Source: Streptomyces sp. NBC_01276
GTDB lineage: Bacteria > Actinomycetota > Actinomycetes > Streptomycetales > Streptomycetaceae
Reading direction: 5' to 3'
DNA length: 16,964 bases
Assembly (NCBI RefSeq): GCF_041435355.1
Contig: NZ_CP108446.1
Coordinates: forward strand, 1 to 16,964
In this document: piece after piece, positions 1-5,537 of the stretch
Position numbering within the stretch: the first letter of the stretch is position 1
Layout of the letters: each line of letters begins with the position of its first letter
Notes under the pieces: model-generated
Database searches by the model: none
What the model saw: only the letters and a program-made list of their open reading frames with translations
Told to the model about the DNA's origin: nothing
Translations under genes and position numbers: made by a program

Positions 1-290
1 CCAGAGCGCTGCGCGCTCTGGAAGGGAAGACGGGGGCTGCGCGCCCTTGGTGACGGAGTGTGAGGCCCCGCGCTTCGCGCGGGGTGGGCCGGCGCCCGCT
101 TCGCGGGCTTGGCCGCGGGGTCTTCCGCTGCGCTTCAGACCCCTGTGGGTGGGGCGGGTTCGCTGCGCTCCCCCTTGGGATTACTGGGCTGTGAGGCCCG
201 GTCCGCTTCGCTCCCCGGTCCTGGCCCGCTTCGCGGGCGGCTGGCAACGGAGGCCGGTAGCGGGGGCCGGGAGTCAAAGTGCCGCTTTGG
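1..290. other. Streptomyces-type telomere (palindrome array)
   Basis: At least seven short inverted repeats with tiny loops lie end to end. CCAGAGCGC (1-9) pairs with GCGCTCTGG (13-21) around TGC. CCCCGCGC (66-73) pairs with GCGCGGGG (77-84) around TTC. GCCCGC/GCGGGC around TTC occurs at 94-108 and again at 224-238. GGGGTCT (117-123) pairs with AGACCCC (137-143) and encloses GC-TGC-GC. Less perfect ones lie near 33-48, 151-175 and 197-217. Such arrays with GC-TGC-GC and GC-TTC-GC loops are the hallmark of Streptomyces linear chromosome and plasmid ends, whose 3' overhang folds during end patching. The first palindrome of the archetypal end (CCCGCGGAGCGGG) is absent, so either a few terminal bases are missing or this is a divergent telomere class. 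A tpg gene in the same window supports the call. Confidence 0.85.
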
Positions 291-600
291 ATTTGGTAAC
301 GCTCAGTCAGGATGCAGACAGAGAACCAAGGGTGTCAACCCCATCAAGACTGTCCCACTCCCCCAGGCTCGGGCCGAGTGCCCGGGGTACGGGTCACGAC
401 CGGACCCCGGAACCCTGCCCCTCAACACCCCTGAACGCCCACCAGAAGGCCTCTGAACTGCGGACACTCCCCCAGGGTCAACCCCGACAACAACGAGCCC
501 CACAACCCCACACACAGCTCCGGACCTTGGGCACCAGACCCCACCAACCACCAAAACACACCAACCTGACGGAGCGTCAGACAGGTATTGGGAATTCAAG
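291..600. other. Subtelomeric C/A-rich region, no clear gene
   Basis: No convincing coding region is seen. The top strand from about 380 to 565 is strongly enriched in C and A and poor in G and T, unlike the rest of the window. A perfect small palindrome CTGACG (566-571), spacer GAG, CGTCAG (575-580) lies at the right edge. Apparent open frames here have scattered rare codons and no ribosome binding site. Confidence 0.5.
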
Positions 601-747
601 GTGTCGCTGAATAAAGCACTCTCGGCCCCGTATGAGACCCCTGAATTCCCCGATGAATTCAACCCTGACGAGCACTTGCTGAAATACCAACTGGGCCATC
701 CGTCGGGCAGGCGAACCGGGCCGCGGGAGGTTCACGGCAGGTGGTGA
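601..747 (+). CDS. possible 48-aa protein, or 3' remnant of a larger gene
   Basis: A GTG-started frame reads VSLNKALSAPYETPEF and continues with PDEFNPDEHLLKYQLG before an Arg/Gly-rich tail ending in HGRW. The composition (Asp, Glu, Lys, Phe, Tyr) is more protein-like than neighbouring frames. A weak GGGA lies 7 nt upstream of the GTG. The frame stays open back to about 457 through a Pro/Thr-rich stretch ending SDRYWEFK, but no ATG or GTG is found there, so this may be the surviving end of a longer gene damaged near the telomere. Third-position GC is roughly 70%, low for this organism. I recognise no family. Confidence 0.35.
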   Translation: MSLNKALSAPYETPEFPDEFNPDEHLLKYQLGHPSGRRTGPREVHGRW

Positions 748-821
748 CGGCGGGACTTGCGCGGCTTGGGCACCCCCGAGGCAACCTCCACCCAGCGAAG
801 CAGACAGCCCCGTGTCAAGCC

Positions 822-876
822 CTCGCGAATCTGCGACCCAAGGCCTCTGACCAGGCACGGAACGGAAATTCGCGAG
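822..876. repeat. inverted repeat CTCGCGAA / TTCGCGAG
   Basis: CTCGCGAA (822-829) and TTCGCGAG (869-876) form an 8-bp inverted repeat with a 39-bp spacer, in the leader region of the 80-aa gene that starts at 968. It could be an operator; no function is shown. Confidence 0.35.
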
Positions 877-967
877 AACTCGACCCGCCTGGCCGCCCCT
901 CGCACAGTTGCCCTCGCTCCATCCACCAAGCCCGGCACCGCGCCGGCCCAACCAAAGGACCACCACC

Positions 968-1210
968 ATGACCACCGCCAACACGACCCCGGCCTCCCAG
1001 GCCCCCCAGCCCCCGGAGACCGACGCGCAGGAGCTGGCCCGGCTGCGACGCCAGCGCAACCTCCTCCTCCTGGCCCTCGGCGCCGTCCTTGTGATCGGCG
1101 CGGGCCTCCTGATCAAGCTGGCGCCCTCCTTGGCCGACCCCGCGGACACCTCCCTGGGCACCGGCGCCCTCTACGTGGCCCTGGTCGCCCTCTTCCGGCG
1201 GCGTCAGTAG
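968..1210 (+). CDS. small single-pass membrane protein (80 aa)
   Basis: ATG at 968 is preceded by AAAGGA (954-959) with an 8-nt gap to the start. The product begins MTTANTTPASQAPQ, has a polar Pro/Thr/Gln-rich N terminus, an amphipathic stretch ETDAQELARLRRQRN, and one strong membrane segment around residues 34-53 (LLLLALGAVLVIGAGLLIKL). A weaker hydrophobic stretch (LGTGALYVALVALF) sits near the C terminus before RRRQ. Codons are strongly G/C-ending. A hairpin 15 nt after the stop looks like its terminator, so it is probably a single-gene unit. Positive charges just before the membrane segment suggest an inside N terminus (inference). I recognise no family; small membrane proteins of this kind are common on actinomycete plasmids. 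Confidence 0.7.
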   Translation: MTTANTTPASQAPQPPETDAQELARLRRQRNLLLLALGAVLVIGAGLLIKLAPSLADPADTSLGTGALYVALVALFRRRQ

Positions 1211-1225
1211 CAACAGCAGCCATGC

Positions 1226-1258
1226 GGGTCCCGGCCAACGGAGGGGCGGCCGGGACCC
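1226..1258 (+). terminator. hairpin terminator after the 80-aa gene
   Basis: GGGTCCCGGCC (1226-1236) and GGCCGGGACCC (1248-1258) form a perfect 11-bp stem with an 11-nt loop, starting 15 nt after the stop codon. There is no U-tract, which is common for Streptomyces terminators. Confidence 0.65.
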
Positions 1259-1545
1259 AGCACCCCAGCCCGAACGCTCCCGTCAGGACGTCCAGGGGGC
1301 ACTGGCCCGGGGGCACACGGGAGAACGGACAAGGGGGTCCCCCGCGGATGCGCCGGCACCGGCCGTGCACCACGACCACGTAGCGCCTACACCGCTCGGA
1401 TCTGGGAAAAGATGCTGGAAGCACCCCCAGGAGCGCCAAGAGGCCGCCGTGTCTGCGAGCGTGGGAGGGTAGGCCCGGGGACCTGCCTCGCGTAAACTTA
1501 TATGTGTCAACCGATCCGCGTCAGGCACCGCCCGACGCACGGGAA
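1259..1545. other. intergenic stretch without a supported gene
   Basis: Several open frames exist on both strands but none combines a ribosome binding site, consistent codon bias and a plausible product. An AT-rich patch at about 1495-1510 (TAAACTTATATG) is the only strongly non-GC spot and might mark a promoter, but I cannot pair good -35 and -10 boxes on either strand. Confidence 0.4.
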
Positions 1546-1575
1546 GGCCCGACCTGGGTGCAACCAGATCAGGCC
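1546..1575 (-). terminator. second leftward hairpin, complete only with G-U pairs
   Basis: GGCCCGACCTGG (1546-1557) faces CCAGATCAGGCC (1564-1575) across a 6-nt loop. On the top strand there are two C-A mismatches; on the bottom-strand RNA these become G-U pairs, giving a full 12-bp stem. This strand bias suggests an RNA structure downstream of the leftward 42-aa gene. Confidence 0.4.
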
Positions 1576-1600
1576 CTCCCTCGCAGGTGACGCAGCTACT

Positions 1601-1631
1601 GAGCCCGGCCGTCTATCACTCGGCCGGGCTC
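1601..1631 (-). terminator. hairpin terminator after the 42-aa gene
   Basis: GAGCCCGGCCG (1601-1611) and CGGCCGGGCTC (1621-1631) form a perfect 11-bp stem with a 9-nt loop, 40 nt beyond the stop of the leftward gene at 1672-1800. Confidence 0.6.
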
Positions 1632-1671
1632 ATTGCTGAGCTCCTGCCGTACGTCCGGGTCCACAACGCCG

Positions 1672-1800
1672 TCAGACGTTCTGCACCACCCACTCCACCA
1701 GCTTGACGAGCACCGGCACGACCGCCGACCAGTCGATCAACGCCTGTCGCAGCGACAGCCGCCTCTCGTTCCGCTCCTTGTTCTCCAGCGCGTTCGCCAT
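1672..1800 (-). CDS. 42-aa hydrophobic/amphipathic peptide
   Basis: ATG at 1800 (bottom strand) has GGAGGT four bases upstream, one of the best Shine-Dalgarno sequences in the window. The peptide has a charged N-terminal half beginning MANALENKERNERRLSLRQA and a hydrophobic C-terminal half (DWSAVVPVLVKLVEWVVQNV) that would form an amphipathic helix or a short membrane segment. Codons are mostly G/C-ending. A perfect hairpin terminator follows. The nearby sequence TAGAAT on the bottom strand about 90 nt upstream could be a -10 box, without a clear -35. I recognise no family. Size and shape resemble type I toxin-like or leaderless antimicrobial peptides, but that is inference from form only. 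An overlapping larger frame from about 1837 has a weaker start. Confidence 0.55.
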   Translation of the reverse strand: MANALENKERNERRLSLRQALIDWSAVVPVLVKLVEWVVQNV

Positions 1801-2507
1801 TCTGACCTCCAGGTGCTCCCAGGACGCCCATGAGCTGGGCCTTCACCGCGACTCGGCGAAGCAACAGGAGGGAGCCCCTGTAAGTGACCTCATTCTACGA
1901 GCAGTTCAGAAACCCGGGCTGCGGAGGACCACAACTTCTGGGTGGCGCCGCCTAACCAACCACTAGATCTTGGGTTGCGGCGGATTTACACCGCTCCGCG
2001 TGTCGCGCCACAACAACACCATGTCGCAACCCTGCATCCAGAGCAGCCGCTCCATGCAACACGCAGGTCACACCACCAACAGCGCGCCAGACCATCGCCC
2101 CAAAGCACGCCGCTCATTCGAACCTATGTTTGGTGCGAGCTATCGACAAAAAAGCTCGCCTCTGTTGTTCAGCAAGGGGTGAGGGGCCGTAAGCGGTACC
2201 GAAAGCAGTGCCTCCATGTCCACGAAGGCAGACGCGTCCTGGCTGCAACGACTTCAAGGAGTCGATGCCACCATCACTGCCACGAACCACGTGATCGGTT
2301 CATCGAGGACACCCGAGCAGGCCGCCCCGCAGTGCGGAGCGCCATCTTTCGAAAGCTACAACCGTTGGCCTCGTCGTCGCGCTCGGCGTTGCTGCCTCTC
2401 CTGACCTTCACGTCGGGGGAGAAGATTTCGAGGACCGATGCGTGCCTTGTGGCCGCCCGGTGTGGTCAGGACGCGGCCCTCGGGAGCACCCGAGTCACAC
2501 TGGCGGG
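1801..2507. other. low-GC region, no intact gene; possible decayed gene
   Basis: Base composition from about 1880 to 2460 is visibly lower in GC than the neighbours, with A-tracts (near 2148-2153) and irregular third-codon use. A 189-codon frame (1942-2511, top strand) lacks a ribosome binding site and has no Streptomyces codon bias. A shorter frame at 2216-2404 (starting MSTKADASWLQRLQGVDATI) reads more like protein but stops abruptly. On the bottom strand protein-like pieces are broken by stops. This fits a degraded, possibly foreign gene, but I cannot name it. A 7-bp hairpin GCGAGCT/AGCTCGC lies at 2135-2159. Confidence 0.35.
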
Positions 2508-2705
2508 ATGATCGAGCGCCGCCCTCTGGGCACCGGCCCCCGCCCCGCTACTCCCCCGGCGCAGCCCTCGGCTGCGCGCCGGGCCCGTCTCGCCGCCGAG
2601 GGACCCGAGGCGGCCGGACCGGTCCGGGCCGGGACCGCCGACCGCGAGGACGCCGCCCGGAGCCGGCGGATTCTCGGCCCTGGCAACGCGGCGGACAGCG
2701 GCTGA
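2508..2705 (+). CDS. possible 65-aa hypothetical protein
   Basis: The frame starting MIERRPLGTGPRPATPPAQP has about 85% G/C at third codon positions, which fits a Streptomyces gene, and ends in RRILGPGNAADSG. The start is uncertain: only a GGCGGG stretch precedes the ATG. The product is Ala/Pro/Arg-rich with a central Glu/Ala helix (ARRARLAAEGPEAAGPVRAG). The frame is also open upstream to about 2442. No family is recognised and overlapping bottom-strand frames are also open, so it may be spurious. Palindromic repeats begin 5 nt after the stop. Confidence 0.35.
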   Translation: MIERRPLGTGPRPATPPAQPSAARRARLAAEGPEAAGPVRAGTADREDAARSRRILGPGNAADSG

Positions 2706-2709
2706 CCCG

Positions 2710-2803
2710 CGCACGGTGCGCACCGCACCGTGCGGCCGCGCACCCCGCCTCTCCCCCAGGCCAGGACGGGTGCGCGGTCCACTCACCGGCCCGCACCGTG
2801 CGG
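2710..2803. repeat. three copies of palindrome CGCAC-N-GTGCG
   Basis: CGCACGGTGCG (2710-2720), CGCACCGTGCG (2724-2734) and CGCACCGTGCG (2792-2802) are odd palindromes of the same half-site. The second and third extend to identical 13-mers CCGCACCGTGCGG (2723-2735 and 2791-2803). Repeated dyads of this size look like protein-binding sites, for a regulator or replication/partition protein. Confidence 0.6.
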
Positions 2804-2834
2804 ACCACACACCACGGACCGTGACCGGGCACCC

Positions 2835-2916
2835 CCTTGACCATGAGGGACAAACCGGGAGGTCAAGGCTCTAAAGCGAACTCACCACTCACTCACCACT
2901 CACCACTCACTCACCG
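2835..2916. repeat. inverted repeat plus 18-bp tandem duplication
   Basis: CCTTGACC (2835-2842) and GGTCAAGG (2861-2868) are inverted 8-mers 18 bp apart. They are followed by two adjacent copies of CTCACCACTCACTCACCA (2881-2898 and 2899-2916, last base changed), itself built from CTCACCA and CTCA units. No gene overlaps this DNA. Confidence 0.6.
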
Positions 2917-2940
2917 ACCTTGCTTGACCAGGGCACAGCA

Positions 2941-3083
2941 GGCTTGCCCAGCAGCAAGGGGGGCTTGCCCACCGGGGCTTGCCCAGCAGCAAGGGGGGCT
3001 TGCCCACCGGGGCTTGCCCAGCAGCAAGGGGGGCTTGCCCAACACCCGCAAGGGCTTGCCCAGGACCCCCCGAGGCTTGCCCA
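2941..3083. repeat. GGCTTGCCCA repeat array (8 copies, 35-bp period)
   Basis: GGCTTGCCCA occurs at 2941, 2962, 2976, 2997, 3011, 3032, 3053 and 3074. The first six form a 35-bp tandem unit present 2.9 times (2941-2975, 2976-3010, 3011-3041), each unit holding two copies 21 and 14 bp apart with GCAGCAAGGGG between them. CTTGC and GCAAG inside each unit can pair. Two further exact copies occur about 1.7 kb away at 4701 and 4856, inside the other repeat-rich region. The array sits just past the end of the leftward secreted-protein gene. It looks like iteron DNA. Confidence 0.75.
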
Positions 3084-3095
3084 CCCCGGCCGTCG

Positions 3096-3944
3096 TCAGT
3101 TCAGGACCTGGACCTCGTGGACGTCCACGGTGAACGGGGTCTGGCGTGCCTCGGTGAACGATCCGGCGTCCCCGAGGGCCGGGGCCTGCCACCGCACGGT
3201 CCAGGTGGCCGTCGCCGTCCCGGCGTACTTCCCGCCGGACGTGGAGGACGGGCGCGTGTAGCGGTGGCCGCAGTCGGGGGAGAACGCCTTGCCCATCGAG
3301 GCGTCGTAGCGGGTGCCGGGCCCGGTGCAGGTGACCGTGGTGCCGTCGCCCATGTTCCACGCGATGGACGAGACCTTGGCCGTCGCGGTGACCGTGACGC
3401 CGCCGGCCGTGGCCGACGCGGTGTTCGGCCCGAACGTCGTCGGGCTCGGGTCCACCCACATCCACATCGGCATCCCGACCACGTACGTGCCGGCCGCCCT
3501 GGGGCTGGCGACGGCGGGGCCCGCGAGCTTCATGGAGTCGGCCGCCTGCCGCGCCAGCGTCTCCGGGTCGATCCGCGGCGCGGCCGGCTCCTGGCCGTCC
3601 GCGATCCACACCATGTAGGCGCCCTGCCGGTCGGGGCAGTTCACGCCGTACACCGCGCCCTTCTCGCCCGTGTACTGGTGCCCCTGCCAGGCGCTGTTGT
3701 CCGGCGGAGGCTGGGGAACGAGCCGGGTGTATGTGCACGAGGGCCCGGAGTCGCCTCCGCCGCCGGACGTGCCGGCGGGCCGGGCCCCGCCCGCCCCCGG
3801 CCGGCTGCTCCCGTCCTGCGCGCACACCTTCACGAACATCGTCGCGCCCCGGCAGACGCCGCCGCCCGGCCCGTCGGCCGCCTGCGCGGCCGGCGCGAGA
3901 ACGCCCGCCAGGAGCAGGGCGGCCGCGGCCGCCCTGCTCAGCAC
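3096..3944 (-). CDS. secreted Cys-containing protein
   Basis: The chosen start is GTG at 3944, which gives an immediate Sec signal peptide: VLSRAAAAALLLAGVLAPAA, with a likely cut after AQA near residue 22. The mature part (about 260 aa) has six cysteines (31, 41, 70, 103, 206, 225), a low-complexity Gly/Pro linker at 44-67, a conserved-looking core PQPPPDNSAWQGHQYTGEKG, the motif VVGMPMWMWVDPSPTTFGP near 156-174, and a beta-rich half with AWNMGDGTTVTCTGPGT around 195-211. I recall similar actinobacterial proteins being labelled ATP/GTP-binding protein by automatic pipelines; no nucleotide-binding motif is visible, so I treat the function as unknown. The GTG overlaps the stop of the upstream lipoprotein gene by 7 nt, so the two are probably translationally coupled. 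An upstream ATG at 3995 would place 17 residues before the signal peptide and is less likely. Confidence 0.85.
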   Translation of the reverse strand: MLSRAAAAALLLAGVLAPAAQAADGPGGGVCRGATMFVKVCAQDGSSRPGAGGARPAGTSGGGGDSGPSCTYTRLVPQPPPDNSAWQGHQYTGEKGAVYGVNCPDRQGAYMVWIADGQEPAAPRIDPETLARQAADSMKLAGPAVASPRAAGTYVVGMPMWMWVDPSPTTFGPNTASATAGGVTVTATAKVSSIAWNMGDGTTVTCTGPGTRYDASMGKAFSPDCGHRYTRPSSTSGGKYAGTATATWTVRWQAPALGDAGSFTEARQTPFTVDVHEVQVLN

Positions 3945-4531
3945 GTCGGGCCGCCCAGCGGGTTGATGGCCGTCACCATCCACCGGCCCTCCCACCGCTC
4001 CGCGGTCGCGGTCATGACGTAGCGCAGGGGCTGTTCCGTCGGCAGGGGGATCACCTTCTGGGCGCTGTTGTCGAACGTCTCGTACTTCGAGAGGTCCACG
4101 CAGTCGGACAGGGTGGCCTTGGGCGTTTTGGCGTCCAGGTCGAGCGCGGTCACCTCCGCCCGGTGCCCGATGTCACCGCGCACGACGGTCCCGGCCTCCT
4201 GCATCCGGGCCAGGTCGTTGCGGATCTGCCCGAGCGCCTCCGCCGTCGCGTACTTCTCCAGATCGGTGCCCTTGGCGTCAGCCGCCCGGTACGCCCTCAG
4301 CTGCTCCGCCGACATCGAGGCGTACGCCGCCAGCACCGCCGCCTTCTCCGCCGCCTGCGGATCGGCCGAGGCCTTCGCCGACGCTCCCGCCGAACCCGGC
4401 GCCGAGGCCGCCACAGGGGCCGCAGACGGCTTCCCGTCGCCCGCTCCTCCCCCGCATCCGGCGAGGGCCCAAGCGAGCGCCACAGCGCCTCCCAGGGCCG
4501 CCGCACGCCGCCGCTGTCGAGCCGTCACCAT
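3938..4531 (-). CDS. NTF2-like lipoprotein (197 aa)
   Basis: From ATG at 4531 the product begins MVTARQRRRAAALGGAVALA and has a typical lipobox, LAGC, with the lipidated Cys at residue 26. A Gly/Ala/Ser linker (27-60) leads to an alpha/beta domain of about 130 residues: EKAAVLAAYASMSAEQLRAY, then KYATAEALGQIRNDLARM, and a beta-rich end ATAERWEGRWMVTAINPLGG. This fits an NTF2-like or extracytoplasmic carrier fold; the family is inferred from pattern, not a motif. GGGGGTGG lies just upstream of the ATG. It is the first gene of a two-gene leftward operon with the secreted protein, overlapping it by 7 nt. The pair may act together at the cell surface, for example in mating or cell contact, but nothing in the sequence proves it. 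Confidence 0.85.
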   Translation of the reverse strand: MVTARQRRRAAALGGAVALAWALAGCGGGAGDGKPSAAPVAASAPGSAGASAKASADPQAAEKAAVLAAYASMSAEQLRAYRAADAKGTDLEKYATAEALGQIRNDLARMQEAGTVVRGDIGHRAEVTALDLDAKTPKATLSDCVDLSKYETFDNSAQKVIPLPTEQPLRYVMTATAERWEGRWMVTAINPLGGPTC

Positions 4532-4657
4532 CGGGCCACCCCCGTGCAGTCGCGAACTGATCACCGCACCGTAACGCGCAGCACAGGACCAGTCACAGGA
4601 GCCGCCCGGCCAGGGTGAACCGGCCGCGCGCGCCACCCCGGCCAGGACCCGACCTCT
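4532..4657. promoter_or_regulatory. leader/promoter region of the lipoprotein operon
   Basis: Short non-coding stretch upstream of the leftward ATG at 4531. The bottom strand contains TTACGGT, a possible -10, preceded by TGTGAC about 15 nt upstream; both are weak matches. Confidence 0.25.
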
Positions 4658-4865
4658 GTGCACGGCTATCGCGTGCAAAGAGGTGTCGGCGCGGCTACCA
4701 GGCTTGCCCAACGGGCCTGACCAGGCACAACGCTCAAGATCGCAAAAGTGGGGGTCCCACTCACGGTCACACCTGCGGTGCAACCCCTAGTGCACCTCTA
4801 CGTGCAACCCTCCAGCCCCCTCCCGGTGCAACCCCTCCGGCCCACGCCGGGACCAGGCTTGCCCA
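4658..4865. repeat. phased GTGCA / GTGCAACCC iterons with flanking GGCTTGCCCA
   Basis: GTGCAACCC occurs at 4778, 4802 and 4826, exactly 24 bp apart. A shorter GTGCA lies midway at 4790, giving a 12-bp phase, with more GTGCA at 4658 and 4673. The first and third copies share the longer GGTGCAACCCCT. The cluster is bracketed by two ACCAGGCTTGCCCAA elements (4701-4710 and 4856-4865 cores), the same 10-mer as the 2941-3083 array. No gene overlaps. Regular spacing near the rep-like gene suggests an origin or partition site. Confidence 0.7.
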
Positions 4866-4999
4866 AGCCGCACAACGGCAGACACCTGACACTGACACCG
4901 CCGCCCACCACCAGGCGCCACCCCGTCCCAGGTCAGCGCCCGGTCCGACATGTCAGCTGTCAGGCCCGCCCCGCCAGCTCCCCCCAGGACAGCCGGGCC

Positions 5000-5093
5000 A
5001 TCCGCCAGAGAGCCGCCGAGACGCCGCCGGCGTCCGCCAACCAGCGAACGCCTGGCGGACGCCCGGCGGACGCCTGGCGGGCCCCTGGCGGAT
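5000..5093. repeat. 11-bp tandem repeats with inverted copies
   Basis: Four 11-bp units follow each other: GCCTGGCGGAC (5050-5060), GCCCGGCGGAC (5061-5071), GCCTGGCGGGC (5072-5082), CCCTGGCGGAT (5083-5093). Inverted versions lie to the left: ATCCGCCAG (5000-5008) and GTCCGCCAA (5032-5040). The outermost pair, ATCCGCCAG and CTGGCGGAT, is a perfect inverted repeat. Confidence 0.6.
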
Positions 5094-5193
5094 GATCCGG
5101 CGGGCGCTTCCCGCGCACGCGCACGGCACGCGCGGTACGCGTCACGCCCGGCACGCGTTGGCGGCCAGTCAGGTCTCAGCTGGCCAGCACTCC

Positions 5194-5275
5194 GGGGGAA
5201 ACATCGGGGGAACCATCAGGGGAATCAAGGGGAGGTACTCATCGGGGGAACGTGGCGGGGGAAGCAAGGGGGGAA
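5194..5275. repeat. G-tract repeats, GGGGGAA about every 12 bp
   Basis: GGGGGAA or a one-base variant begins at 5194, 5206, 5218, 5228, 5244, 5257 and 5269, with ATC or similar before several copies. Spacing is 12, 12, 10, 16, 13 and 12 bp. G-runs all lie on the top strand. A bottom-strand frame (5169-5438) crosses it and would encode Pro-Pro repeats, but has no good start, so I treat the stretch as DNA repeats in the non-coding block 4532-5537. Confidence 0.6.
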
Positions 5276-5454
5276 CCGAACTCCGGCGGCCGCTTGCCTT
5301 TGCGCTGTTCAGCGGCCGTTTTGCAACTGGTGAGTAGCCAGACTTTCCATCTGAGAGGGGTGGGGGGGTGGACGCGGGAGGAGCCTGCGGGCGGGAGCTG
5401 GCGGGGCCATGAGAGACCGTCATCCAGACATCGTCCACAACAGAAAGCCACAGG

Positions 5455-5529
5455 CGCCCCGCTGAGCGTCGTTCAGGAACCGTTGCAACCGGAGGGGCCG
5501 GAACGGGCTGTAAGGCGCTCAGCGGGGCG
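5455..5529 (-). terminator. inverted repeat after the rep-like gene, probable terminator
   Basis: CGCCCCGCTGAGCG (5455-5468) and CGCTCAGCGGGGCG (5516-5529) form a perfect 14-bp inverted repeat with a 47-nt loop that contains a smaller CCGTT/AACGG pairing. It begins 8 nt beyond the stop of the leftward gene and is followed on that strand by CTTTCTGTTGT, a partly U-rich run. Confidence 0.6.
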
Positions 5530-5537
5530 TACAGCGG

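Noticed and set aside
577..1161. 194-codon bottom-strand frame near the telomere
   Set aside because: Antisense to the 80-aa gene, Arg/Gly/Val-rich and without a ribosome site.
1942..2511. 189-codon top-strand frame
   Set aside because: No ribosome site, atypical codon use, and a His/Arg/Ser-rich product with no domain; treated as part of a possibly decayed region.
2941..3041. CRISPR-like regular repeats
   Set aside because: The 35-bp units are directly contiguous, with no variable spacers and no cas genes; it is a tandem/iteron array.
2911..3825. 304-codon bottom-strand frame overlapping the secreted protein
   Set aside because: Out of frame with the gene that has the signal peptide and coupled start; the product is Arg/Gly/His-rich and lacks domain features.
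5169..5438. 89-codon bottom-strand frame encoding Pro-rich repeats
   Set aside because: The Pro runs come from the G-tract DNA repeats; there is no good ribosome site and codon bias is poor.
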